A DNA stretch of 64,000 nt, taken from Bacillus sp. SA1-12. GTDB lineage: Bacteria > Bacillota > Bacilli > Bacillales > Bacillaceae. The stretch covers positions 186,001 to 250,000 of the forward strand of contig NZ_LATZ01000001.1 of the NCBI RefSeq assembly GCF_000981385.1. The letters run 5' to 3'. The notes under the pieces were generated by a model, which was given only the letters and a program-made list of their open reading frames with translations, did not search any database and was not told the origin of the DNA. Numbering within the stretch: the first letter of the stretch is position 1; each line of letters starts with the position of its first letter. A program made the position numbers and the translations under genes. Below, piece by piece: positions 55,363 to 64,000 of the stretch.

Positions 55363-56529
55363 ATGGCAATTGGCGATGCTGCTTATATAAAAAAAATAAA
55401 TAGAAGTTTAATCCTAAGTAAAATTATTGAACAGGGCATGATCTCTAGGGCAGATTTGTCAAAAGTGACAAAGCTAACGAGAGCAACCATTTCTGTTCAA
55501 GCTGCTGATTTATTAGAAGAAGAATTAATCGTTGAATCACAACAAGAACATACAAATGTCGGAAGAAAGCCCATTATGCTTTCAATTAACCGGAAAGCTG
55601 GATTTGCGCTGGGAATCGATTTGGATTACCGGCAAATTTCTTTTACCTTGTCTGACTTATTGGGAGCTCCTGTTTCTTCTGATCATATTGAGATAAATAC
55701 TTCTGATTATGAGGAAATCGTCAAAATTTTAATAAGACAAATAAAGCTTTACGAGGACCGCTGCTCTCAAAGCCGTTTTGGTATGGTCGGCATTGTCATC
55801 GGGGTTCATGGTATTGTGAAAAATGACGAATTAATCAATTTTGTGCCGCAGTTTAAATGGAAGGACAAAGATCTAAAGAGTGACCTTGAGAAAGAAATTA
55901 ATTCCGTTATACATATTGAAAATAATGCAAACCTCTGCGCATTTTCTGAAAGAGTATTTAAGCATCATCACAGTAATAACTTGGTTAGTATCAGTATGTA
56001 TTCTGGTATAGGGCTTGGCATTTTGATCAATGGCGAACCGCTTAAAGGTTACCATGGATATGCTGGAGAATTGGGCCATATGATTGTTGTTCCTGATGGA
56101 AAACCGTGTAATTGCGGAAATCTTGGATGTTGGGAGCTGTATGCTTCTGAAGATCGTTTTTATAAACAAGCAGCTGAAGAACTGAAAATATCAGATGTTA
56201 CCTATCAAGATATCCAAAAACGTTTAGCTTCAAAGGATCCAATGATAACAGATCAGTTATCGGAATTAATTAAGTATCTAGCTATCGGTTTAAATAATGT
56301 GATGAACTTACTGAATCCTGAAACATTGGTGCTAAATAGTGAATTATTGAAGCTGCTTCCAGATGCAGAAAATAAGATTAAGTCCAATTTAACTTCTTCA
56401 GTCAGCCACTATAAGGAGCTATTGATATCCGATATAGGAAAACAGGCATGTGTAATGGGGGCGTGTGCTCTTGCGATAAAAAGTTTTATGGACATCCCAA
56501 ATTTACGGTTACAGATTGACGGTCAATGA
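55363..56529 (+). CDS. ROK-family transcriptional repressor (XylR-like)
   Basis: Start at the ATG at 55363 behind AAAGGGTGATTTAC, 388 residues. An N-terminal winged helix (LSKVTKLTRATISVQAADLL) is followed by the sugar-kinase-like ROK domain: ALGIDLDYRQISFTLSD near residue 87, GELGHMIV near 230 and the zinc site CNCGNLGCWE near 250. It is divergent from the larA operon and shares the operator with it, so it very likely controls it. The inducer is probably the sugar acid or a derivative. Confidence 0.9.
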   Translation: MAIGDAAYIKKINRSLILSKIIEQGMISRADLSKVTKLTRATISVQAADLLEEELIVESQQEHTNVGRKPIMLSINRKAGFALGIDLDYRQISFTLSDLLGAPVSSDHIEINTSDYEEIVKILIRQIKLYEDRCSQSRFGMVGIVIGVHGIVKNDELINFVPQFKWKDKDLKSDLEKEINSVIHIENNANLCAFSERVFKHHHSNNLVSISMYSGIGLGILINGEPLKGYHGYAGELGHMIVVPDGKPCNCGNLGCWELYASEDRFYKQAAEELKISDVTYQDIQKRLASKDPMITDQLSELIKYLAIGLNNVMNLLNPETLVLNSELLKLLPDAENKIKSNLTSSVSHYKELLISDIGKQACVMGACALAIKSFMDIPNLRLQIDGQ

Positions 56530-56540
56530 TCAGCCATCTT

Positions 56541-56579
56541 CTCCCACAGCTTGCCCAAGTGCTGTGGGAGATTTTTTTA
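56541..56579 (+). terminator. Terminator after the ROK gene
   Basis: CTCCCACAGC, loop, GTGCTGTGGGAG, then ATTTTTTT. Confidence 0.92.
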
Positions 56580-56583
56580 GGAG

Positions 56584-57519
56584 TTAGTTATGCTCTAACT
56601 CTAGCATATCAATCATTTTTTCATCTGTTGCCAAGATAAAATCCGTATGAATATATGCAGTGCCAAACATATTTTGCAATTCCTGATAGTTTATATGCTT
56701 TGCTTTTACTAACGTATCATTTTCCTTATAAATATAAATTGTAAAATAGGTATGTAAGAACGTTAAAAATTTATCTATTTCCATGCCCACTTTTTCCATA
56801 TACTCACTGTTAAATTCAACAAAGCCAATTGCTGCGCCTCTCATTTTAAATAAATCAATCATCCCTTTTAAAACAGATGCCTCATAGCCTTCAACGTCGA
56901 CTTTGAATAAGAGAGTTTTAAAAGAAAGGTCCTTTTTACATAATGAATTTATTGTTATTGATCGTACTGATTCTTTTTCAATCATGTTATGGGAAGGCAT
57001 ATAGGAGGCAGAAGATGTCCCTGACCAATGCTTATCTACATAAAATAGTTTTTCTTCATCATCTATATCAGACGCAAGGGCATTGATAATCGTTATTTGT
57101 GATTTATTCGGGTGAACATCTCTCGATTTATTTATATATTTTACTAAATGCCGATTTGCTTCAATTCCGTACACCCTAGTATTAAAGGGGTATGTTGCGG
57201 AAAAAATGCATTCCCCATAATTCACTCCTACATCAATAATTAAGTCTGGATTAAATTTATCTACTGCTCTCTTCCAAAATGTTGTCAGCCTTTTTTGGGT
57301 CATTCCATTGCTGATCAGCAATGCTCTGCCGCGATTTTCTTCTGAGTTCACAAAAAGAATATGCGAGGAAGGCAATATAATTTTATTCGGTAACTTATTA
57401 ATGTTTAATGTTTTGTATTTCAATAAAATCCCTAAATCAATAAGAAATTTCCATGTTTTTGGATAGTGCTCCCACATTTTCATCAGCAATGGTTTCCTAA
57501 CTGCTGCTTTGGTTATCAT
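56584..57519 (-). CDS. FkbM-family methyltransferase
   Basis: The 311-residue protein has the SAM motif DLIIDVGVNYGECIFSA near residue 91 followed by YGIEANRHLVKYI. The FkbM-typical TLLFKVDVEGYEASVLKGM is near 200. FkbM proteins O-methylate sugars or secondary metabolites. No glycosyltransferase or biosynthetic cluster surrounds it here, so the substrate is unknown. The start follows GGAGGATTCATCT. Confidence 0.85.
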   Translation of the reverse strand: MITKAAVRKPLLMKMWEHYPKTWKFLIDLGILLKYKTLNINKLPNKIILPSSHILFVNSEENRGRALLISNGMTQKRLTTFWKRAVDKFNPDLIIDVGVNYGECIFSATYPFNTRVYGIEANRHLVKYINKSRDVHPNKSQITIINALASDIDDEEKLFYVDKHWSGTSSASYMPSHNMIEKESVRSITINSLCKKDLSFKTLLFKVDVEGYEASVLKGMIDLFKMRGAAIGFVEFNSEYMEKVGMEIDKFLTFLHTYFTIYIYKENDTLVKAKHINYQELQNMFGTAYIHTDFILATDEKMIDMLELEHN

Positions 57520-57756
57520 AGATGAATCCTCCTACTATTTAAGCAATCCTAAATCTGTGTTTTCATTCTTATGTTTTCTTAAAAAGATAGGAAAGTCCTT
57601 TAAAATTAACAAAATGTTTACAAATTATTAATCTACTTAACGAAACATTGTTAGATATTTTTCGCATTAGTCCCTGCAAACTAGTTTATTGGTAACAAAG
57701 CTTTATAACTTGAACAAGCAGACCAATAATGGCCAGCTTGTTCGTTTAGTAGTTGC

Positions 57757-58491
57757 TTAATCGGTAGATTTACGAAAATCAGATGGAGAACTTCCAGTTA
57801 TTCGTTTAAAATTGTTACTGAAATAGGCTAAGTCAGAATATCCAACCCGATCTGCAATCTCAGATATGCGCAGGGAAGTGTATAATAATAAACGTTTTGC
57901 TTCATCAATCCTCAGCTCGGTTAAATAATCAACAAACTTTTTATTAAGCTGCTGTTTAAATAGTTGACTGAGGTAGCTTGGATTCATATGAACTCGATCT
58001 GCTGCTTCTTTAAGAGTTATTTCGCTTAGTGGTGTGTTTTTTAAATAAAACAAAACCTGATCGATTGTTGAGGTTGGAAGATCTTCGTACGTTATGTCCT
58101 CTTTTTTCTCTTCTTCACCTTTTCGCTTATCCAGCCACTTTTCTAAACAGAGTTTTAGATCAAATTCCTCTATCGGTTTAAGAAGATAATCAGTTACTCC
58201 GCTCCGGATTGCATGCTGAACAAAATGGAATTCATCATGAACACTAATGACGATCGTATCCTGATCTTTTTTAAACTGCCGTAACTCCTTAACAAACGTA
58301 AGCCCATCCATGACAGGCATACTAACATCTGTAAAGATCAAATCTATCTCATTTTGTTTCATCCAATCGAGAGCTTCCAGCCCATTCTCACATTCATGAG
58401 AAATATGAAATGGAAGATTCAATTGATTAATGGTCCATTTAAGAGTTGTACGAACCCATTTTTCATCATCTACCAGTAAGATGCTGAACAT
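57757..58491 (-). CDS. YesN-like AraC-type response regulator
   Basis: The 244-residue protein has a receiver domain (LLVDDEKWVRTTLKW, phospho-acceptor Asp55 in LIFTDVSMPVMDG, lysine in LLKPIEEFD) and a C-terminal AraC domain (LSQLFKQQLNKKFVDYLTEL; then ISEIADRVGYSDLAYFSNNF). Its start lies 26 bases inside the upstream kinase gene. It presumably activates the dctQMP operon. Confidence 0.92.
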   Translation of the reverse strand: MFSILLVDDEKWVRTTLKWTINQLNLPFHISHECENGLEALDWMKQNEIDLIFTDVSMPVMDGLTFVKELRQFKKDQDTIVISVHDEFHFVQHAIRSGVTDYLLKPIEEFDLKLCLEKWLDKRKGEEEKKEDITYEDLPTSTIDQVLFYLKNTPLSEITLKEAADRVHMNPSYLSQLFKQQLNKKFVDYLTELRIDEAKRLLLYTSLRISEIADRVGYSDLAYFSNNFKRITGSSPSDFRKSTD

Positions 58492-60316
58492 TTGCCTCCT
58501 CCTCTAACTCAACAATTGGCATGCGTATCTTTACTGAAGTACCTTTTCCATTAAAGGTATCCAGCCGTATTCCATATTCTGATCCAAAAGATTTTACAAT
58601 TCTTTGATGGACATTAATAATTCCAATGCTTGTTCCGCCATTTGTTATTTCTCTATGTTCAAGATTAAAAAGAATGTTTCGAAGTTCTTCTTCAGAGATG
58701 CCGGCACCTGTGTCCCTTACTTCAATAATAAAAGAAGAGGCAGAATCTTTATAAACAATTATGGAAATCAAGATCATAGCGGAAGCTGACCGTATCCCAT
58801 GCAAAAAGCAATTTTCCAATATCGGCTGCAAAGTAAATTTAAGTACGGTTAAGTTCTTCGCCCATCTAGGTATATCGCTTTCATATTCAAATCGATTGCC
58901 AAAACGAAACTTCTGGATTTGCAAATACATTTCACTAAATTTTAATTCCTCTTGTAATGAAACCGTTGGTGAAGTATTTCGTAAATTATAGCGCAGCAGC
59001 TTCCCAAGTGAAGATGACATGGTAGCAATATGTTCCTGGTTTTCTTCAAGAGCCATTCCCCTTATTGTCTCCAATGAATTATATAAAAAGTGCGGATTGA
59101 TTTGCGACTGCAAAACCTGTAATTCAATTTCTTTCTGTCGCAAGGATATTTCCGTTTCTCTTAATTTAGCAAAGTAAACTTCCTCAAGCAGATCTGATAG
59201 TTTTTGCACCATGCTATTAAAACCTTTAGATAATTGGCCAATTTCATCGTTTGTTTCAATTTTCACACGTGAATCAAGCTTGCCTACCTCAACCTCTTTC
59301 ATAAAAAGATGGAGCCGTTTAATTGGCCGCAAGAGCCCCTTGGCAAACACAAATCCTAATAAATAGGCAACAATCAATGAAATAACTATAGTCCAAATAA
59401 TCGTTCTCCTGATTAGAATGGTTCCTTTTGTTATATCCTCATAAGGATTGGCTGTAAAAAAAGTCCATCCAAGATCGTTTGAAAACGTATACGTAACAAA
59501 ATCTCTCCGATCATTTTTCAACAGAATTGACCCGCTTGATTCAGACGGCAAATGAAGCAAACCACTTAATTTTCCTTTTTCACCTAGAATGGATTGATTA
59601 GGATGATAAACATAATGACCGTTTGAATCCAAAATAAAAAAATACCCATTGTTGCCTGGAGTGACCTTATCGGAAAATTCCCGTATCCTTCTAAAATTAA
59701 TATCTATAATAAGCATGCCCACAGGTTGTAAAGTTTCCGGGTTATATAAACGTCTAATAAGAGAGATGACTGGTTCCTCTTTGTCCTTTAATGTAAGAGT
59801 CCGGCTGACTAGTATCGCCAACCCATTATGAGGAACTGAAGAATACCAATATTCATTTCTTATTTTATAAGCAGGATAATAATTTCTATTTCCAAGTAAA
59901 TCGATAAACCTGGCTTGGTTATCCAGATACACCGTAATATTTGAAATATCTGGTCTGGAATATTGCGCATCTTTAAGGACCTTTTGCACCGCTTCTCTAA
60001 TATGGCCATTATCATCCTCTTCCTGCGGGTGTAAAGTGCTAAATTTACTTATTTCAGGTGAGTTAACAATCTTAAGACTTGTTAAATCAAAGTCCCTTAT
60101 ATAATACTCAATTCTAGCTTCTACTTGCTCAATTACTTGCAGATTATAATGGGTTGCCTCCTCTTTCAGCTCGATGGAAGATATATAATAAGAAATGAAT
60201 CCCACAGTAATAATCGGGAGAATAACGATAAAACTAGAGAATAGAAAAAGCTTTGTCATAAAAGTATAGTTTTTATATTGTAAAATTGCTCTAAAGAAGC
60301 TAGATAACTTTTTCAT
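58466..60316 (-). CDS. YesM-like sensor histidine kinase
   Basis: I use the ATG at 60316 (MKKLSSFF), 616 residues. Two membrane helices (near residues 25-45 and 305-325) flank an extracytoplasmic dCache-like sensor domain. A HAMP region follows (LHLFMKEVEVGKLDSRVKIE), then the phospho-acceptor block LQSQINPHFLYNSLETIRGM and an ATP-binding end with DTGAGISEEELRN. It forms a pair with the YesN-like regulator and probably senses the TRAP substrate outside the cell. Confidence 0.9.
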   Translation of the reverse strand: MKKLSSFFRAILQYKNYTFMTKLFLFSSFIVILPIITVGFISYYISSIELKEEATHYNLQVIEQVEARIEYYIRDFDLTSLKIVNSPEISKFSTLHPQEEDDNGHIREAVQKVLKDAQYSRPDISNITVYLDNQARFIDLLGNRNYYPAYKIRNEYWYSSVPHNGLAILVSRTLTLKDKEEPVISLIRRLYNPETLQPVGMLIIDINFRRIREFSDKVTPGNNGYFFILDSNGHYVYHPNQSILGEKGKLSGLLHLPSESSGSILLKNDRRDFVTYTFSNDLGWTFFTANPYEDITKGTILIRRTIIWTIVISLIVAYLLGFVFAKGLLRPIKRLHLFMKEVEVGKLDSRVKIETNDEIGQLSKGFNSMVQKLSDLLEEVYFAKLRETEISLRQKEIELQVLQSQINPHFLYNSLETIRGMALEENQEHIATMSSSLGKLLRYNLRNTSPTVSLQEELKFSEMYLQIQKFRFGNRFEYESDIPRWAKNLTVLKFTLQPILENCFLHGIRSASAMILISIIVYKDSASSFIIEVRDTGAGISEEELRNILFNLEHREITNGGTSIGIINVHQRIVKSFGSEYGIRLDTFNGKGTSVKIRMPIVELEEEANVQHLTGR

Positions 60317-60407
60317 CCCTCTGTTAGTTCCTCCCTTCCTCACCTTTGCCGAAAGATAAACAGGCAAATCCAGGCCAAAAAGACCTGGAAATCCTCTATT
60401 ACCTATC

Positions 60408-61430
60408 TTATCGTGCTTCTTCTATCGCATCCATAATCCCATTGTATTCGCTTCCATATTGTTCAACAACAGGCTTAACCGCTTCTTTCCAAGGAGCAAG
60501 ATCTTCTACCTCAGTAATGGTTACACCTGCATCACGCAATTTTTGTTCCGATTCCTTTTCCCATTTATCCCAAGCTTCTCTTTGTGTTTTTACAGAATCA
60601 AGAGCAGCCTGTTTCAACATTTTCTGATCGTCTTCTGATAACTTATCCCATGCAGCTTTACTAATTAAGAGAACTTCCGGAGTTCGTTGATGTGTATCCA
60701 AAATCATATGCTTTGCGGATTGATAATGATTGGAGGACACAAAACTCGGATAATTATTTTCCGCACCATCAATAACACCTGTCTCAAGTGCACTAAATAC
60801 CTCTCCATAAGGCATAGGAGTTGCACTAGCACCTAATGCTGATACAAGGTCTATATTTACTTTACTTTGCTGCACGCGGATTTTTTGTCCTTTCATATCT
60901 TCTAAACTTTTAATTGGTTTAGATGAATAAAAGCTTCGTGCACCTGAACTATAATAGGCAAGACCTTTCATTCTAGAATCTTCAAGATTATCTAACATTT
61001 GATTTCCAGTCTCTCCTTCAAGGAATTTCCAGAGATGCTCATCAGATTCAAACACATAAGGCAGACTAAGCACAGAGAATTCTTTATTAAACTCAGCCAA
61101 AGGACTTGCATTCACACGGGTAAATTCAATGGCTCCTAATTGGACCTGTTCAATCACGGCTTTTTCTTCTCCTAATTGTGCAGATGGGAATACCTCAATT
61201 TTGATTCGGCCATCTGTTCGTTCATTTACTAGCTCAGCAAATTTCATATCCCCTATAACAGTTGGGTAGTCAGGGGGATGTGTGTCCGCTAATCGGAAGG
61301 TATATGTTGCTTTGTTTCCTGTTTCAGTATTCCCTTCAGCTGAAGAACCAGATTGACTTGAACATCCTGTTAAAATTGAACTTGCAAGAAATAAACTTGC
61401 CATTGCACCCCATACAAATTTTGTCTTCAT
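60408..61430 (-). CDS. dctP: TRAP transporter solute-binding lipoprotein DctP
   Basis: Start at the ATG at 61430 behind TAAGGAGTGTGTAAA, 340 residues. A lipobox (SSILTGCSS) anchors it outside the membrane. DctP-family blocks: FRLADTHPPDYPTVIGDMKF at the N-terminus, GQKIRVQQSKVNIDLVSALG near residue 170 (carboxylate-binding Arg) and ALETGVIDGAENNYPSF near 210. The HQRTPEVLLISK stretch recalls uronate/keto-sugar-acid binders of the family, which fits the neighbouring hexonate genes. The ligand is an inference. Confidence 0.9.
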   Translation of the reverse strand: MKTKFVWGAMASLFLASSILTGCSSQSGSSAEGNTETGNKATYTFRLADTHPPDYPTVIGDMKFAELVNERTDGRIKIEVFPSAQLGEEKAVIEQVQLGAIEFTRVNASPLAEFNKEFSVLSLPYVFESDEHLWKFLEGETGNQMLDNLEDSRMKGLAYYSSGARSFYSSKPIKSLEDMKGQKIRVQQSKVNIDLVSALGASATPMPYGEVFSALETGVIDGAENNYPSFVSSNHYQSAKHMILDTHQRTPEVLLISKAAWDKLSEDDQKMLKQAALDSVKTQREAWDKWEKESEQKLRDAGVTITEVEDLAPWKEAVKPVVEQYGSEYNGIMDAIEEAR

Positions 61431-61482
61431 TTTACACACTCCTTATAATAGTTTGATTGTTTTTAATTAAATGGTCAAATCC

Positions 61483-62778
61483 TTATTTAGCCAAGAAGTT
61501 TGGCAGCCACATTACAACCTCTGGAATATATGTGATAATTAACAACACAACTAACATCGCATAGAAGAATGGCAACATGGCTTTAGTTCCACTTTGAATT
61601 GATACTTTACCAATTGCACACCCAACAAATAGAACGGTTCCAACAGGCGGTGTTAAAAGTCCTAAACCAGCATTTAGGATGAGTATAATCCCAAAATGAA
61701 TAGGATCCATTCCAAAGCTTGTCACAACAGGAAGCAGGATTGGTGTCATGATTAAAATCATCGGTGCCATATCCATTGGTGCACCAAGCAAAAGCAGTAA
61801 GATATTTATGATTAATAGAATGATAAGCGGATTATCTGAAATTGTGAGAAACAGTTCCGTTACCATTCCAGGGATCTGCAAATAAGCTAAAATCCAACCA
61901 AATGCTGCTGATGCAGAAATGAGGAAGAATACCATTGAAACTGTTCGCATAGTTCTTTTTAAAATCGTCCAAATTCTAGTTATTTTCACTTCACGATAGA
62001 CAACAAAAGCCAAAATAAAAGAATACAAGCATGCTAGAGCTCCAGATTCTGTTGCTGTAAACCAGCCTGAGATAATGCCGCCTAAAATAATGAAAGCAGG
62101 TGTAAGCGAAAGAACTCCATGAAAAATGATGCCAGCTCGTTGCTCTTTAGGCACAGGATCTCCTTTTTCATAACCACGTTTTCTTGCAATGATATACCCT
62201 GTTACAAGTAGTGAAGCTAATAGAATTAGTCCAGGGACAATACCGGCCATAAACAAGCTTGCGATTGAAATGCCTCCTGCAGCAAGTGAATATAATACAA
62301 GATTATGGCTGGGTGGGACAACAACACCTTGAATCGCAGATGATATCGTAACACCAACAGAATAGTCTGCATCATAGCCTTGTTTCTTCATCATCGGAAT
62401 CATGACAGATCCAACAGAAGAAGCGTCTGCAACTGCAGAACCTGAAATGTTCCCAAAAAACATACATGCTACACTATTAACCATCGCAAGGCCGCCTCGC
62501 ACCCTTCCGACACAAAGGTTTGCAAAGTTAACCAGCCTGAGTGCCAGTCCCCCTTCACTCATAATATGACCAGTTAAAATAAAGAAAGGAATAGCCAATA
62601 AGGAAAATGAATTAACCCCTTGAAACATTTGTTGTCCTACAACAGGAAGAGGTACATCTAAATAAAGAATTGTCAATAGCGATGAAGCAATAAGTGTAAG
62701 GGCAATTGGAAAACGCAGAAGCACTAATCCTACAAAGCTAGTAAGCAGGATCGTAATGGCCATGTAATCAGTCGGCAT
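61483..62778 (-). CDS. dctM: TRAP transporter large permease DctM
   Basis: I choose the ATG at 62778, eight bases after AGGAGGG, giving 431 residues with 12-13 membrane segments. DctM blocks: SLLAIPFFILTGHIMSEGGL near residue 50, MFFGNISGSAVADASSVGSV near 105 and LLTPPVGTVLFVGCAIGK near 370. It overlaps the end of dctQ by 11 bases. It is the Na+-coupled transport subunit. Confidence 0.92.
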   Translation of the reverse strand: MPTDYMAITILLTSFVGLVLLRFPIALTLIASSLLTILYLDVPLPVVGQQMFQGVNSFSLLAIPFFILTGHIMSEGGLALRLVNFANLCVGRVRGGLAMVNSVACMFFGNISGSAVADASSVGSVMIPMMKKQGYDADYSVGVTISSAIQGVVVPPSHNLVLYSLAAGGISIASLFMAGIVPGLILLASLLVTGYIIARKRGYEKGDPVPKEQRAGIIFHGVLSLTPAFIILGGIISGWFTATESGALACLYSFILAFVVYREVKITRIWTILKRTMRTVSMVFFLISASAAFGWILAYLQIPGMVTELFLTISDNPLIILLIINILLLLLGAPMDMAPMILIMTPILLPVVTSFGMDPIHFGIILILNAGLGLLTPPVGTVLFVGCAIGKVSIQSGTKAMLPFFYAMLVVLLIITYIPEVVMWLPNFLAK

Positions 62779-63277
62779 GTTCATTTCCCTCCTCTATGTT
62801 ATGATGCCTTTTCGTATTAAAAGAGAAAAATTGTAATATTGAGTAAGCACAAATCATAACGCCAGTAATCGGCATGATGAGATATTGGATACCAGTTGGA
62901 AGTTTCGTTGCAGGCAAAGTCGATTGTAACATTAAGATGGTAAAATCCCAGCCTTGAACAAGTAGAAATAACCCAAATGCAAAAATACTCACATGAATAA
63001 CTTTATCAAGAAGGGTATTTACTCTCTTTGAAAAAAAGTTTGTAATGGCATCGATCCCCAAATGGATATTTTCACGAAATCCAATTGCAATGGCCATGAA
63101 GGCAAACCAACTCAATAATAGCAAGGTGACCTCTTCAGACCAGAAAAAAACAAAGTTTAAAAATTTTCTTGTCATTACCTGGGTTGTCACAATCATAACC
63201 AATCCAAGCAGTGACAAAAGGGCAATATTTTCAAAGAGTGAATCAATCATCAGCCCCGTTTTTTTTATCAATTTCAT
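62768..63277 (-). CDS. dctQ: TRAP transporter small permease DctQ
   Basis: Start at the ATG at 63277 behind AGGAGGATGCTT, 169 residues with four membrane segments. The central VFFWSEEVTLLLLSWFAFMA, then IGFRENIHLGIDAI, is the DctQ pattern. First gene of dctQ-dctM-dctP-kinase-regulator; a cre lies just before its ribosome binding site. Confidence 0.92.
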   Translation of the reverse strand: MKLIKKTGLMIDSLFENIALLSLLGLVMIVTTQVMTRKFLNFVFFWSEEVTLLLLSWFAFMAIAIGFRENIHLGIDAITNFFSKRVNTLLDKVIHVSIFAFGLFLLVQGWDFTILMLQSTLPATKLPTGIQYLIMPITGVMICAYSILQFFSFNTKRHHNIEEGNEHAD

Positions 63278-63290
63278 AAGCATCCTCCTA

Positions 63291-63306
63291 TGGAAAGCGT
63301 TTTCAA
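63291..63306 (-). promoter_or_regulatory. cre site in front of dctQ
   Basis: TGGAAAGCGTTTTCAA matches the CcpA cre consensus at all key positions. It lies a few bases before the dctQ ribosome binding site, so CcpA would block the start of, or road-block, the transcript. Confidence 0.75.
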
Positions 63307-63426
63307 TAAGCTAATTTTACGAATGATTCGACTTTAATTGAATGTGTTTTCTTTAGGAGAATTTGTGTTTTTTTTAGGTGGAATCAGTTTTTTATCCCAC
63401 CAAGTAAAACAATCCTTCTACAAAAA

Positions 63427-63477
63427 GAAAACCATACAAAAACAGACCCTAATCGGGTCTGTATGTATGGTTTTCTA
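63427..63477 (-). terminator. Terminator after the cold-shock gene
   Basis: On the minus strand AGAAAACCATACA, inner stem CAGACCC/GGGTCTG, then TGTATGGTTTTCT and TTTTG. A long nested hairpin. Confidence 0.88.
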
Positions 63478-63483
63478 GCGGTT

Positions 63484-63684
63484 TTATATTTTTTGAACGT
63501 TCGCAGCTTGAGGGCCTCTGTTACCTTGCTCAATATCAAATGTAACCTCTTGGCCTTCATCTAAGCTTTTGTAACCTTCTCCTTGAATTGAAGAGAAATG
63601 AACGAATACATCATCTCCACCTTCAACCTCGATAAATCCAAAACCTTTTTCAGAATTAAACCATTTTACTCTTCCTTGTGCCAT
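63484..63684 (-). CDS. Cold-shock protein (CspB/CspD type)
   Basis: The 66-residue OB-fold protein has RNP1 KGFGFIEV near residue 13 and RNP2 VFVHFSSI near 26, and starts [14 protein letters not shown]. It binds single-stranded RNA/DNA and acts as an RNA chaperone. The start ATG at 63684 follows TAGGAGGAAATTGTTA. Which of the csp paralogues it is cannot be told from the window. Confidence 0.95.
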   Translation of the reverse strand: MAQGRVKWFNSEKGFGFIEVEGGDDVFVHFSSIQGEGYKSLDEGQEVTFDIEQGNRGPQAANVQKI

Positions 63685-64000
63685 TAACAATTTCCTCCTA
63701 AATCAATCAAAACAAGTTTGATCATCATTTCGGTACTATTATACCCGGAATAAGAAATATTAAACCAAAAATAAAAACTTTTTCCAAATTCCTTCTTAAA
63801 GGACAGTAAACCTTCATTGATCAAGATTTTATTTCATTATAAAATGGAACATTTCTACTTATCTGAAAATAACAAACAAGACATTTCCACTAAAATCTAA
63901 TCTATGTTAAAATTTACATAAAAATAAAGCAATGTAAAGCTCGTTCATTTTGCTGACCTATATTGATTGAAATGGTTACGCGAACTACGGGACAGAGGAG
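63685..64000. other. Leader/promoter region of the cold-shock gene
   Basis: Csp genes usually have long, structured leaders. This A/T-rich stretch has no gene and no single structure I can defend. The window ends here. Confidence 0.5.

Overview
The window looks like a chromosomal segment from a low-GC, endospore-forming member of the Bacillaceae. The evidence is strong purine-rich ribosome binding sites with many TTG and GTG starts, a SpoIIP engulfment hydrolase, HutP, a T-box leader, CcpA-type cre sites and Bacillus-type small proteins. No rRNA, tRNA, CRISPR array, phage or transposase gene is visible.

Layout. 1-12.2 kb: bluB behind a cobalamin riboswitch, then amino-acid catabolism. A complete hut set (hutP, hutH, permease, hutU, hutI, hutG) is split by an inserted kynurenine set (kynU, kynA, kynB), all on the minus strand. 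12.2-24 kb: a mosaic holding an AraC-type regulator, an orphan ABC ATPase, a T-box-controlled argS, a FusB-like EF-G-binding protein, a LysE exporter, an orphan GvpU, an APC permease, SpoIIP and a GNAT acetyltransferase. 24-30.8 kb: a PhnDCEE-type ABC importer with a CX5R phosphatase and a GntR regulator, then a beta-propeller glycoside hydrolase gene broken by two in-frame TAG codons. 31-42.3 kb: a methionine aminopeptidase, a secreted 5'-nucleotidase, a subtilase and a four-gene MacAB-like ABC operon. One ATPase of that operon carries an AbrB-like tail and the other has no ATG, GTG or TTG start. 42.8-46.9 kb: small membrane proteins, CorA, DinB proteins and a repeat cluster. 47.3-63.3 kb: a sugar-acid region. 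63.5 kb: a cold-shock protein.

The most interesting system is at 47.3-56.5 kb. A LarA-family nickel enzyme, a UxuB-like dehydrogenase, the cofactor genes larE, larB and a split larC (with a 76-residue, very His-rich insert), a gluconokinase and a nickel permease lie head to tail. They are divergent from a ROK repressor across a perfect-looking operator. I infer a nickel-dependent hexonate route: fructuronate to mannonate, C2-epimerised to gluconate, then phosphorylated to 6-phosphogluconate, bypassing mannonate dehydratase. The nearby TRAP transporter with its own YesMN-like two-component system and cre site could supply the sugar acid.

Regulation can be read from the sequence at several places: the AdoCbl riboswitch plus terminator before bluB, the HutP-responsive attenuator between hutP and hutH, cre over the hutP promoter, the T-box with a CGC specifier before argS, a palindromic candidate operator before phnD, cre sites before gntK and dctQ, and the ROK operator before larA. 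All functional calls come from reading motifs by eye; no database search was possible.
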